DNA from: Lamellibrachia columna
Lineage: Eukaryota > Annelida > Polychaeta > Sabellida > Siboglinidae
Assembly: GCA_963662155.1 (NCBI GenBank)
Contig: OY759263.1
Coordinates: forward strand, 33,791,602-33,855,601
Length of the DNA: 64,000 bases
Direction of reading: 5' to 3'
Part shown: piece by piece, positions 35,591 to 50,100 of the stretch
Layout: every line of letters starts with the position of its first letter
Numbering within the stretch: position 1 is the stretch's first letter
The notes under the pieces: model-generated
What the model was told of the DNA's origin: nothing
The model's input: the letters and a program-made list of their open reading frames with translations, nothing else
Database searches by the model: none
Position numbers and translations under genes: made by a program

Positions 35591-35875
35591 TCAGTGTGTA
35601 TCATAATAAATATGAACATGTATAACATGCATTGGTAATATATAGCCACCAGTGCATAATATTAGAAACACTATGTCGTCTCTTCGTGCACTGCTGCCAC
35701 TTTGCTTGGAATGGGCAATATTCCACGGTTGGAAAAGATGTAGCCCAAATATATCTGAGTGTCGGTGTCCGAAGAAACACTTCTGTTTGTTCAACGTTAG
35801 TCCTTTCTCATGCAGTTGTTGCAACACTGCGTGTAGACGTCCGTCATGTTCTGTGTAGTTACGTTCAATGATTAA
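35591..35875 (-). pseudogene. Ty3/Gypsy-type reverse transcriptase fragment
   Basis: The minus-strand frame gives EHDGRLHAVLQQLHEKGLTL, then NKQKCFFGHRHSDIFGLHLF. This is the region just after the YVDD catalytic box in Ty3/Gypsy polymerases (..H...L..VL..L...GLTLN..KC.F....I.FLGH..). A small indel disrupts the FLGH part. No LTRs or flanking domains were found. Old fragment between P5CR and the coiled-coil gene. Confidence 0.7.
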
Positions 35876-36059
35876 TGTTTACATTTAGATTTTCATAGTA
35901 ATTAAGCTACTCATTTTTATTTTTGCTCAGACTGTGTTGAAAAGTAGAAAACCTTGAAATAACGTTTCGCTACCTCAGATTATACATCACGAATATTGTG
36001 TGTAGATTGTCACCAGTATTATTCTTATAAAATTACATATGTACAAGCTTTTTCATTTC

Positions 36060-36254
36060 CCTGCATGGGATCTTTTACTTCCCCTGGCATAGACACCAGG
36101 TAGAAGGGATCAATGGCTTTTAGTCTCTTCCAAAAGACACGGGCAAAGTGGGTGAATGAAATTTCCCAAGCATCAAAATGGCAGCAGGTGGTTTTGAACC
36201 TGGGTCCCCTCGACTGAAAATCCTACGCTCTACCGCACAACCACAGCGCCCCAC
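36060..36254 (-). mobile_element. tRNA-derived SINE, best preserved copy
   Basis: On the minus strand: GGGGCGCTGTGG start, A-box-like TGGTTGTGCGG, perfect B box GGTTCAAAACC, core GCTTGGGAAATTTCATTCAC and CCACTTTGCC, then AAGAGACTAAAAGCC, TTCTACCTGGTGTCTATGCC, GGGGAAGTAAAAGATCCC. Same family as 12898-13085. Confidence 0.88.
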
Positions 36255-38138
36255 TTCTTATCTTTATGTAGGTTTTCCTTCCAGATGTCATCTAGCTAGG
36301 ATGTTCTTGGTCTCCCTCGTACTTGTGTCGCCCGACCATCAAGACAATCACTCATGTGAGCGAGCCTTCATGAGTTTGTGCATGACTTTGCCTAGCATGC
36401 AGTATACTCAAAGTTATACCTTGGTGACATGTTAAACAATCAAACTTACACAAAACATGTAAGAAACGTCTGTAGCAAACTTTATTCAACAACAGTGCAA
36501 TGAACACGTCAGTTGACTCTTATACCCTTAGGGATTTACAGTCGAAGCATTTCTATCAACGCTTACTAGTTCTTTGAAGTGACTGAAGTTCCACTCGTTC
36601 AGATTCCACTTGACTAGTCAACGCACTTTGAATGTTGTGTAATCACGCACAAAGGAATGTTATCATTTCCATCATTTGAAATATTGCATAGTCCTAGTAA
36701 ACAAATTAACTACAGAAATTTTAACCTTGTGCAATACACAGCATTGTCCTCAAATGCTGATGAAAAACCCAGCAGGGTTATGTTTCACAACATTTCTCCC
36801 AATAGCAATTTCCGAATAACAATAATGGTCAAGATCCAAATTTAGATAATGTCCATACCTCTAACCATTCCATCTGATCTCAGAAGTTAGGATAAATAAC
36901 TTGTACGAATCTGCACAAATTAAGGCTTAGTTACCCGAGTTGTGTAAACCTCAACCATCATACTTGCATATAACGCAAACTTTCTATGCATACATTTAAC
37001 CCTAAATGTACTGTCTTCATAAAGCTTTTCATTCTGAGACAAATATGTAAAAATATTCTAGTAAAACCTTACATAAAACATCTTGCTTGTACACTGCTGG
37101 CTCCGAGCAGACAAGAATGTAGACTATACATAATTCCAAGCATACACATTGTATATTACACATAGCACGCACGCACACACACTAATTAAACTCTCGGGCA
37201 TTTATTCACAGAAACCGAGTATTACTATTAATCCACAAAGCATCATTTTACAGTGATGACAAACAATTTGGTGACGTTATCAATGGGAAAGACTATGGCA
37301 GCTTTGTTACCTAAAACTTTGTCTTGTCAACAACAACCTTATCATAATATATACAAATAGCTGCTAAAATCACATTGTTTCCAGATGTGTCAATCTTCTC
37401 CAAGGACTCTGCCCTGTCATGTGTTGCGTAGTGATACAGTATTCGGTGTTTATTTACAAAACGCCAAAAGAAAAACTGAGTTAAGAGCGGTATTTTTGCT
37501 GCCATCTAGTTGGTAGTGGTGGTGTTTTGTGCTGCCAATTAGTTGGTAGTGGTGGAGGTAAAAGATTTTTGCTGAAAAACGCATTATACACCATGCTATG
37601 GATTGATGAAATACTGGTTTTTCCCATCTAGCATATAACAATGTATGGCAAAAATATGATTTATCTTGAAACACACAAAATGGATTCAAGACGTTTTGTA
37701 AATAAATGCCTCATTTTCTTTCCAGTGATGTAGAGACTACACTGTTTACACGAGGTGATATTGTCGCCACGAAATGATTGTTACATCCACCATAATTAAA
37801 AAAGTCAAGGTTGTTTGTCACCGCAACAAGTTCGTTTACGTGAGGCAACATGGTTGCTCAAGGCATAATAAATCACATGGCTATGTTTTGAAGATGCCAT
37901 GTTTTCACTGGTGCTCGTGATTGGACAAACTACGTGACACCGCTACAAAATATTAGTTATTACTTTGCCTCGACACAGCTGAAAAGTGTGACAGGGTAGA
38001 AAGATTTGAATAATTCAGATGCAGAGAAGTACACACTATTCGACAGTCCCACCACAAGCTACAGCCAGCTGTCTTGACGTGGAATAAAATGGCCTCGCAA
38101 GATAAAAATTATTGATGACCGACCAATGAATCGTATCG
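36255..38138. other. Spacer between SINE and coiled-coil gene; small inverted repeat at 37449-37706
   Basis: No exon recognised. 37449-37463 (TTTATTTACAAAACG) is an exact 15-bp reverse complement of 37692-37706. Between them GGTAGTGGTGGTG-type sequence is duplicated at 37510-37560. Possibly a small MITE of about 260 bp. The 3' untranslated region of the minus-strand coiled-coil gene should lie here. Confidence 0.5.
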
Positions 38139-41100
38139 TTAATGTGATTCATTTTGAGTACAGCAACTCGGGGCTGTTTTGTCTATTAGTGGCACCGGTT
38201 GAAGATCATTCTGATTTTGCAGTTTGTTTCTGATAATAATCTCATCATCACCGTTGTATTTAGTGTCGGTTGTTGGTGACATAGTCACATAACTGTCATC
38301 CAACTCCATATTTTGGAGACACGACGCACATGTCGCATCACCACTGTCTCTCACAGGCAAAGATCGATTCAGCATCATCCCATCATGCAACGCTGACTGG
38401 CTGTCGGTGCAACAGCCCGTCCCATCATTAAATTCACAGGTCCCTGAATCATGTGACCACCTTCGGACTTCCGCTTCGTCGACCACGCCACTGCCATCAG
38501 GTGAGAATGTTGGTGGGGCACTGTCGAGTTGTACGTCGGGTGTGCTTGGAATGCTCTCACAGATGGCGCTTTCTGCACTGCCGTCGTAATCACTGTTACT
38601 GGCGACGTCGCCTGGAATTGCACTCCCGCCAACTACCAATCGCCTGTTTGAGTAATATTCCTGTCAAAATATCCAAGAAATGTTACAATTTATATCAACA
38701 TGACATCAACTATTTCAGATTTTTACTCTCTAGTACAATACTTTGGAAATGTCAAACTTTTGTCATAGTAATTCAACACAAAATAACTATGCAATTTCAC
38801 CATCTAGGAGTCATTATATTTATTTAGTGATCAATCTGTATCATTTGTATAACCTTCAGTCAATTCCACTTTTGTCTAATTATAGCCTAGGGCCTAGGCC
38901 TAATTAGGAGAAATCAAGTTTAAGACGTCTTTAAGTCCTTAAAGTGTAAGATCCAGTTTAAGACCGTGGAGATAGTCATTTCATAATTGAAGAAGTAAAC
39001 CGTTGCACTCATACGAGTTGCTTGAGGAAGACTATACAGAAATAATATAAACAGGGCAGACCGAAAATTTGGATTTCCATAATTACTTAAAATCAAAAAA
39101 TTCACTTATAAATAAAAAAAATGGCAAATCTATTATTTATAACATTACTTTTGTATTGTTCGTACATATATGACTGACCATTTTCGCTTCGAGCATGTCA
39201 ACGATGCTGGCAACCTCCGTCAAAGTAGAAGGCGCCTTCATCCCAAGACTACTGAACTGGGCAAAGATCTCAGGCGAATGCACGATCAGTTTGTTCTGAA
39301 AGCAACCCCACAGAGTCAAACAGGATCCACACAAATAACAATGATTTGCTGGTAATTAAGCGGTACCCTGCCATAACTCCATACCGACACAGGTATTAGG
39401 TACCATACCATAACTCCATACCAACACAGGTATTAGGTACCCTGCCATAACTCCATACCAACACATGTATTAGGTACCATACCATAACTCCATACCAACA
39501 CAGGTATTAGGTACCATACCATAACTCCATACCAACACAGGTATTAGGTACCCTGCCATAACTCCATACCAACACATGTATTAGGTACCATACCCTAACT
39601 CCATACCAACACAGGTATTAGGTACCATACCATAACTCCATACCAACACAGGTATTAGGTATCCTGCCATAACTCCATACCAACACAGGTATTAGGTACC
39701 CAGGGTTGATTGAATTACTTTAATTTTGTACTTGAATAAAAGTAGAAGTAATTCACCTAAAAACTACTTGAGTAAAAGTAAAACTACTTTGTAAAAAAAG
39801 TACTTGAGTAAAAAGTAAAACTACTTTTCAAAAGTACTTGAAGTAAAAGTAGAAGTAAAAGTACAACAGTCAGAAATAACAACAAAATCATGAGTAATAT
39901 TATATAAATTACACAGCTTGCATCTGACAACTGTTTTGCAACCACTCTGCTTATAACAAAGTGTTCCCAGACAGCCTTAGCTGGTCAATCGGTCTGCCAC
40001 CCTTGAACATGGTGCTCACTTGGATGCTTGGAAAATTACATTATCATTAATGAGAGCCCACATCAAATAATTTCAGTTAAATACATAACTTAATTAATGA
40101 TGAGGCACAATCTGTTTTTTTATCGAGCTGTTCCACTGGGATGGATCTAGATTGTAAAACAGGATATGTATACGTACTGTATTACATAGGTGTGATTGTA
40201 TCTGATTAGGTAGAGGGTCAGTCCAGTAATAGTAGTAGCCTCTCTGGTCAGAGGTAATACCGCCTAGCACTGTCCATAGTAAACTTAACAAAGACATTTG
40301 ATGCCTAGCTGATGAATCCATCTGGCTTGTGAACCCCACCTTCTCATGTCTTCCCAGAAATGTTTTATCATTTCACACAAACATTGAAACAACACGCTTT
40401 AGCAGCTAGCTGTGTTGGCTACTTGGTACCAGCTGGAGCTAGAATTGATCAGAAGATAGACCAGTGCAACAGAGGAATGCTGTTGCTAACTGCAATTAAA
40501 AGTGATTATTATGGGTTAGCTTCTATAAGCTATTGGCATTGCTGGGAAAAGATGCTGCCAAATGGCAGAGTATCAATTCTTTACTCTTTAGTTCTGTAGA
40601 GTAATCATTACTATGAATTTATTAAACATCTCAATATGAATTTTATTCGTGAAAGAAAAATTCTATTTAATGTTGACGCAAGCCGGTAAGGCAGTTGCTG
40701 ACGATGGGTGAAAATCGGTGAAGTTCTATGGCGATGCGCTTTCGCTCACAAATATCAGAATTGTGTCAATGTATGGGGATTGTCAATACATTGTCAAAAT
40801 TGCAATTTTTTATAGGTATGACACGTATTGGAAACTTACTGATTAATAGTTTATATGGTGTAACGGAGACATCTGCATCATGGTTTGAGATGGCGTTCAA
40901 GTGTTGGGTGCTCGGAGTGACATTTCATGTCAGTGGCCTTGACCTAACCTATGCCAATATTTGGCAGACTTCGTTCACTGACGTATATATAAAACAATGG
41001 TTGCGTCGATTTCCCAAAGAGAGGTTTCTATGCAAATATGATCGTGAACTGGCATGCGATTGGATAATATTAATAGCTTTTGGCTTGGCGACAATGCACA

Positions 41101-44100
41101 GTTTATGAAATGTCATTGACGGTTTCGCTAAAAATGTAACGAAAATATATTGCGAAGTAAATAAAAATAACGAAGTAAAAAGTCGCGTTACTTTAAATAA
41201 AACTACTTCGTTACAAGTAAAAGTACTTAGTCAAAATTCTACTTCTACTTGAAATAACTACTCAAGTATTGTAACAAAGTACTTTTACTTCGTTACATGC
41301 CAACCCTGTAGGTACCATACCATAACTCCATACCAACACAGGTATTAGGTACCATACCATAACTCCATACCAAGTTTACCCAAACAGGTATCAGGTATCC
41401 TGCCATAACTCCATACCAACACAGGTATTAGGTACCCTGCTATAACTCCATACCAACATAGGTATTAGGCACCCTGCCATAACTCCATACCAACACATGT
41501 ATTAGGTACCCTGCCATAACTCCATACCAATACAGGTATTAGGTACCCTGCTATAACTCCATACCAACATAGGTATTAGGTGTCCTGCCATAACTCCACA
41601 CCAACACAGGTATTAGGTACCCTGCTATAACTCCATACCAACATAGGTATTAGGCACCCTGCCATAACTCCATACCAACACAGTTATTAGGTAATTAGGC
41701 GGCTGGTCCAACTTCCTAGCCTAGGCTAGGGCTAAGCTAGACTCGACGACTGTGTCTACTAGCTTATACAAACTAAACAAGGAATTTAAAAACAGTTTGA
41801 TAAATAAATATGCATGGTACCAAAACAACACTATTGTAAATACATTTACATCTGTTATTAATTTTTTGAGGTTTTTGATCGCGGGCATTTGTTTACTGCA
41901 GCGTGAATCCGAAGGCTTCACCCAATAAATCAGACCTGGTTTGACACAACTCGCTGTCACTACTAACTTTGTTTTTGTGACTGTGACCGCATTGTTGACT
42001 CGTACATGTAAGGAATGACCTGAACCGATAAGTTTATGTCAGTTGCACCATCAGAATCACTATTCACACTTACCAGATCTAAAGATCAAAGTCACTTCTT
42101 TCGATGATTTTAACAAAAGTGTGTATTCTTTTATTAAACCGACTGCAGATAATAATTATTATGTTAACTGTTCACACACTACAAATTTGAACATCAACCA
42201 ACCTGATTCGCAGTGAGCTAAATCAGTTGAGGAGGGAATTTTCAGCACAGATGTAGTACATAGTGTACCAAAATGAAAAACAATAATTTTTTTCAGACTA
42301 CAGATAGTTTACACCACACAGCTAGCAATCATAACAGCAAAATATATTTTGACAACTCTAACTCGGAAACTAGAAGGCAAACAGAAAGGGTAGGGTAGGG
42401 TAGGGTAAGGTAACGAGTTATGACTCACCGCATTTTGTTTTCGTTTGTCTCGCTTGCTGCGTTTGTTGTTTTTTGACCGGGTGACTCCAGTGAACAGATC
42501 TTCGTCCTTCTTCTTGAGTAAATACAGACCCGCTGCTTGCAGGTCCTTCGCTGGCAAAAACACAAATCACTGTCTGTACACTTCACAACTCTCGGCCGGC
42601 GAACCAATAACAGATGGACCAATAACAGATGGACCAATGCATTTGTGGTTATCGTGTCCTAAAATAAAATGCATTCGTTTACATATTAAAATTTGGTAAC
42701 TGCACAACATTGCTACCGGTCACTATCTCACTTGATCTCGCAATAGAGATGTCACTAGCAGGACACATCAGTGACTGTTGATGTAAACATACAACACGTT
42801 TTACTTTATCAGATGAAAATGTATGCAACTATTTAATCACAACAGGAAAAGACAACTATTGCCATGATATTTATACATTGGTGTCTTTTCATTTGATAAT
42901 CCCAAGTATTTAAATCAAAAACAACCTATGTAACAATTTGTTTGCACTTAATTAATTAATAATAAAACTTTATTTATACACCATCAAATCCGTGGCTATT
43001 GCCCCGTTCACAGGTGTTCTCAAAAAAGCACACATAAACACATCTAAAACTGCACATACAGAAGATAAGTAAAAGAAACAATCGTTGGCGATTTAGTATA
43101 TCGATCTATTGCACACAAGTTAATTTTGATTTTGATACGTCACGGCAATTTTCAAAAACACCAAAATAAAAAAGGCATGGTTTTGGGACAACGCAACTAA
43201 GAGTTAATAAAAACTAACCATTTGCAACTACAATCAAGAATATCACGCTAGTAGTTTTCTCAGAATATGTTCTAAAAGTTGGAGATTCTGATAAAATCTT
43301 AGTTTTCTTGGCAGCTGACATGTTGACAAATAAGTGCCTGGCAGTTCTCGGAAATCGATGCAGCTAGATTTCTACTGTGACGCGTTAAGTGCCTTCAATC
43401 GAGAACGAAGGGCCAACGCTACAATCAAGAGAGCTGCCAAGTCAGAATGGGAGACATTTAGTAAACAAAGGGCCAAAACATGATGCATAAGTTGAGTTCT
43501 GATGCAAACAGCATGGCCATATCCTACTGACAAAAATAGGATGGTGTTTAAAAATAAATGTTCACTTGATTAGCGAATATCGCCAGACTACCTCACTCAT
43601 GACGTAGGGTTGTATAACAGTGTGTATATCGCCAGACTACCTCACTCATGACGTAGGGTTGTATAACAGTGTGTATATCGCCAGACTACCTCACTCATGA
43701 CGTAGGGTTGTATAACAGTGTGTAGCGGCCCATGAAATAAAGATGCTTTGTGTTTAACAGTGTTTACCTAGTAAACCGTTGGCATAATATTGTTGATTGT
43801 ATTTGCAAATGGTTGTTTTATTAACTTTATAGCTGCATAGGCCAAAGTCATAATTTATTCTGCTTTAAATGCTTAATAAGAATAACAATAACTAGTAATA
43901 AATCAAGATTTTGACAATATTTTATAAATGCTGTAAAACATAATAATGAAAATGCACACATATGAGGCTGCCTCAACATATACTTGAATACATCTCCCCA
44001 TAAAACAAGGAAGACAATGCACAGTACTGCAATGCTACCTTGACCAGAGTTGCCTTCTGCGCTGTTGCCACTGTGGGCTGACGATGCGTCACTAGTGTTT

Positions 44101-47100
44101 GTTGTCGTGTTAGTGTCGCCGTTGTTGAGAAACCTCTGCAGGTAGACTGTGAGCGTGGTACACAGCTGTAGTTCGTCCTTGAACAGCTCCTCGGCGACCT
44201 TGTACTCATCCCTGACTTACACAGAACATAAACAATCTATTCAAACTTGACATGTCATAAACAAGGTGCTTAAACAAACGATACAACACTCCCCATGGAA
44301 CTCACTCCCTGTTAGTGCTAAGTGTGTAGAAAATATAACAACATTTAGCCATAAACCCAAAACCAACCTCTTTAAACTTGCTTATCCTCCATAGTTCTCC
44401 AGCATACCAGTCCAACCGTTCACAGCTGGAACTGCTTATTGATTATGCACTGCTTAACCCCTTTTGTTTTTGTGCTTGGGTCTCCCGTGGATTTTAGCAC
44501 AATAGAGGTGTTTTATATTTTATTGCAAACATGAAGACCTGCTGATTATAAAGTAAAAAAGGTATATCCCTCTACAGGGCAGTATCCAGTCCCTGAGACT
44601 CAAAGCGCTTTACACTTCACCCTCTGGCAGACCTATTCATTCCAATGCCAACTCGACTTCTCTGGGAATGATATTTAACAACAGCTACAATGGTTCGGCA
44701 CCACTCCCGATTTGAACTTTGATAAAAGGTCACAACGGGAACACCTGCTGTGGGTCACTGACTGGCCACTGCTTCTTAATCACAGTGGACTGCTGGTCAA
44801 ATTAGGATCAGTCCCAATTCCACCAGCACAATCACCGCTAACAAATTGGCCTCATGTGTTTACACAACTGATTTTTGCTCCGCGATATCATACAACACCA
44901 TGTTGGCCAACCAACTGGACAATCAATCACTTGCATAAACTGACCTTTACGGTGGTTGATGTGGTCAAGATAAATGACCGTACACATCACTTACCGCTCT
45001 CTGCGCAGTGCTGCTTGTTGTGCCTGTTTCTCTAAACTCTTCTTTCTCATCAACTCTGCGTGGAACTTCTTGCGGGCCTCATCATGCAACAGCTGGTTTT
45101 CTCGCTCCTGCACTTTGAACTGTGCCATCCGTGCGCGCTTCTGCTCATAGAGCTCGTCAATTTCTGTCAAGAGAATGAACTTTTTAATCACCTTTGAAAA
45201 TGTTTAGTTTACATGATTTTACAACACTGAAAATTTCGACAACACAGTAAACTCCCCCCAATGGAGATTGGTTCCCATTCAACAAAAAGTAGTTCAGGAA
45301 CGGCCCCCAACATATGGTAAATGCAATATTAATGTAATTAGTGCCATAAACATGATTAGTAACATGATTGCCCATGTTTAATATCCCAAATATATAATTG
45401 TTGTGAAAACTTTGATAGAAAAATTATTTCATAAACATTTAAATCATTATATCATTTCATTCTAACAATGTGTAGTTCTTGTACAGTAAGGTATCGAGTC
45501 CTTAGTACAGAACAAAGCGCTACATACTTCACCCTCAAGAGCCACCGCCAGCAGTTTTGTATGACTTTGAGAGCATGCTGGCAGTTTTTACTTTGAGAGT
45601 ATGCTGGCAATTTTTTATGACTTTGAGAGCATGCTGGCAGTTTTGTTATGAAGGCTGAAGTGTCACCAGGCGAATACGGAGGTGCCACCTGGTGAATACG
45701 GAGGTGCCACCTGGTGAATACTAATGTGCCACCTGGTGAATACAAAGTTGTCAAAGTTGCACACAGGTTGATGTAATTAAGTTTCATGAAGATGGGAGTA
45801 GGGTCAAAATTGCTAAATCACATTGGTTTCATGTAGGGATGCCATCTCAAAACATCATCATTTTATGGTGCCTTAGCATCCAGCCAAACTGCAACTATGG
45901 ACACTTTGCGTTATGAAAGTATATCAGTTATTATCCCAACCAGGGTTCATACAGAAAGCAAAAAGTAAAATTCCAAAACATTTGGGGGAAACAGCACTTT
46001 TCAAGAAAATTTTTTGAAGCGTCCGAACGTTTAACTCAGAAACAAATTTAAAACATCTGACGTCAAAGCAAATGTTCATTCCCAATAGACTGTTGCACAC
46101 ACAAATAAGCTAACCGACAGCGACAAAACATCTTTTCATCTTCTTCTACTTTGTAAATATTTAACTGAAAACAACTTTTCCAAAAAATCTTGCTTGCACT
46201 CAATTCATGAGCAAAAGTTTCTTCAGATTTTGTAAAATTACAAAAAAGGAAAGCCATTTAAAGACACAAAATGTTGCCACAATCAATATAAAAAAGCACT
46301 GTTAGAAAAGCCATTTTTCATTCTTTTTGATGTCTAGGACCGATTCCAATCAAACTTTGCATGTTGACGGATTCACAGACACCTTTCTCTTCTTACAAAA
46401 ATAAAACTATATGCATCATCCACCATTGATAGTACAGTGCGCAGCTCATCCTCGGCGTTTGCACCGTCACTTTCATCATCACCGACATCCGAGTAGCCAT
46501 CGAAAATACTCCCGTTATCAGTATCCGGTTTCCTCCGGCTCGGTCGCTAAGTTCACCAACATCATTGTTGTTTCGATCGTCAACATCCGACAAAGATTCG
46601 TCACTAAAACTATCAAATAATCTGTCGAAAACATACGGCAGTAAATCGTCAGTTGAAGTAATGCCGTCTGCCATAGCAGATTTTTATAATCCATCATTAA
46701 AAACCGTGAAAATCTCCGTAAAATCATATTGAGCGATAATAAACGATTGCCATTACTGAATAGTTAAATGGTGAACATAGCAAATGCCAGAATTCCGGCC
46801 TGTCGTACTGTAACATCACACACCACGAGGCCGGAATTCCGGCCTGTCATACTGAAATGGTTAAGGTTACTTGAGTCACATAGTCAAATTCAAGAACGTT
46901 CGGAGTTCTGAGCGAACACCGATCCTAACTCTCTGATGAGCATAGGTATGTACCTTTTCTAAGGAATTCACTTTTTGTTTTCTGTTTCCTCAGTTTGTCT
47001 TCCTTTGTCTTTAGTTGAGTAACAGTCTTGTGGAGTCGCTGTAAACATGGGCAGAATTAGTAGTCGCCTCTCTAGAATCAACTTCAATGATTAATAATGT

Positions 47101-50100
47101 CCAGTTGAAATGTTTGAGTGAATTTTATGATAGACACAATCTGTACCATCGATATAGTAGCCTTGTTGTTGCATGGGTTTATAGATTCTTTGGTACATTG
47201 ACCATTAACTCATATAACAAAAACTAAGTAGCTTCTTAAATCAATAACTAAAATGTATATTAAATATGACACTTTCATAATTAACTGATATAAATATTTG
47301 AAACATTTTCTTCATTCAAACTTTCCTTTTTAATTTACATATGAATTTTTTTTTTATTTCTTCATTAATAAGTACGTAAATTAAGAAAAAATGTCCATCA
47401 TAAACTAACATCTCTCTCTTCTCGTAGTTTCTTCTGTTGATCTCGCATTCCATCAATTTCCTTCTTCAGACTCAAGTATTGTCTACAATAATCAAAATAC
47501 ACATATTACAAGTCATAGGTTAATGAATATATGTCAATGGCATACATTTTCATTCATGTGACTCTTTGGAACAATAATGGATCTAGATGGTGATGTAGCC
47601 ATTCCTAGAATAGCAATAAACAAATTCAGTTAGACATTTTTCAGTAATAAGATATTAAAACATATTTAGTTACATTCAAAACTACTGACGACATCATCAG
47701 TGTGGAAGACTAATTTTTATGAGGCCTTTATTTCAACATTATTTATTTAACTCATTTCAAGGCTTTAACTTAATAGTAAAAATATCCCTCATGACCTATG
47801 CAAACAATCATAACAGTTTTCTGCACCAAAGAGAAATAATTTGTTCACATATTTTCATAGTCTGCAAATGTTTCAAATACAAAGCAGGGTTACGATGTGA
47901 ATCATGTCTTATCGATTTATCAGATCATAAGAATCGCGGCAAAACGGGCCCCATATGGCACTGTTACGTGACATACTCGAGTACTTTCTTGGACCGCTTC
48001 AAGCTGTCGATCTCAGCGACAATCTTCTTCTCTTCGCTCAGTGTAAAGTTGTGCGAGGTGAGCTGGTAGTTGAGCCGCCGCATCGCTTCGCTTATTCTCT
48101 CCTCGTTCTTGTACTGCAGGTTCGACTGCAGCTTTGTCAGACGCGCCATCTACAATCGACAGGTTCACGGTTGAAATATCATGTTTAAGCCTGCATGCTG
48201 ACCAATTTTCTGTCGATGGACTGCACAACTTTTACTGGGGGTTAAATTTGTCAAGCCAGATAGCTTGTAGCACAATAGCCGATATTTTGTCATGACTAGC
48301 ACAACTCTACTGGCGAGTTTGAATTAATTTTTGAAATAAAGTTTGTGCATGTGACAATCCTATTGATTGCTACGCATGCGAGCCCTGACAATTTGTCTGG
48401 GGTCTGCAGCACACCAGCCAACAAGGTTGAGGGTTTTACATTGCATGCATAGGGACACAACTTTATGTTTTGTGAATCCCGTGAACAACTGACCCTATAA
48501 ACTTTCCCCACAGGTATTGGATAATGTTGACATCCATTCATAAATGTGCTCAACAGCAAGGTTGATGTTCATGAACAGATAACAGTCAAGTCATATTAAA
48601 ACAATTGGGCCATCATTGTGACTCGATTTTATAATAAATAGTATCAGACTTTGTACATTCCTCAATTCAACAGTTTTGTTTTGCTCGTCTCATCTTAGGA
48701 GAATCATTTTGTGAAACATCAAACCTATCTAGTATCCACTATGACACGCTAGCTCTAGTATCCCCTACTCTAGTATCCACTATGACACGCTGGCTCTAGT
48801 ATCCACTACGACACGCTAGCTCTAGTATGCACTACGACATGCCAGCTCTAGTATCTACTACGACATGCCAGTTCTAGTATGCACTACGACACGCTAGTTC
48901 TAGTATCCACTACGACAAGCCAGCTCTAGTATCCACTACGACACGCTAGTTCCAGTATACACTATGACATGCAGGCTTGTTTGTACAAATGTGTTATTTC
49001 GTATTAATGAAATCATTGGACAAATTATTACACTATTTTCGACTGGGTTGTCATAATTCTGTTAAAAAGGGCAAAAGTAGCTCCTCTGTATACTTACTCA
49101 TAAGTCTGTGCTTTTTTCCATAAAACTGACTATACACTTTATTTAAATTATTCATGCACTACAGATTGAAACGTCAACGCGCCTGATATAAACTGAGTAA
49201 GTCGTTAAAGAGAAGCACGCTAACCTGTTTTGATATTTCCTGGTTATGACAACGAAGGTCTGCATCAACCTTCTTCCTCTGTTCGACAGTCAAGTTTTTC
49301 TCTGCGCGAGTGTTGCGGAGTTCTGTCTGACATGTCTCCTCTGCGGAAGTGTTTACCATCTTCTGTTGTAACTTGTTCAGGTCATAAAATTACATCTGCT
49401 AACTCCTGCGTAAGTAAAACTATAACACTTGGTCTTAAATTCCAATCACATTGCACATTTTTTATGAATTGAATTGATGCAATTATTGCAATTCCACTAA
49501 ATAAATTAATTACAAATAATATTAACAGCATAATTTCAAAATCAATTACAATTACCACATTTTATTGTAATTAATTACAATTAAATGTAACTGGACCCTC
49601 CATGCTAGGGAATAGGGAGAGAAGTCAAGGGTCAGAGAACATGGGTCACTAAAAATTAAACAGCAGGATAAAAACAAATAGAAATACCAAGAAAATAAAA
49701 AAACGGATACAAGTTCAGCTTCCTTGCTGGAAATGGTCGTCACCAGCAACTCCAACTCTTCTTCATATTTCTTCTTGTTTGGTGGATGCAGATGTTTTCT
49801 CTCATCTAAGGGCAAAACATAGTGTTTAATTGTGCAAGAAAATTAAAGGGAAACAAAAATCATGGTTTTGGACCTATAAAAGTTACTAAAACATAACCAT
49901 TTCCAACTACAATCAAGAATATCACGCCAGTGGTTTACTAGGAAAACCTTATTGAACACAACATCTTTATTTCACGGGCTGCGCCATACTGTTAAGTAAC
50001 CCTACTCTTGGTACGTCACAAGTACTTGTAGTCAGGCATTGGCACTATTTGCTCACCAAATGAAAATCTGTTTGTAAACACCCAGAGTCCTAAACTTGCC

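Noticed and set aside
40360..41108. Frames inside the 1.6-kb hAT element
   Set aside because: No BED finger, DDE or hAT dimerisation motif; composition looks non-coding.
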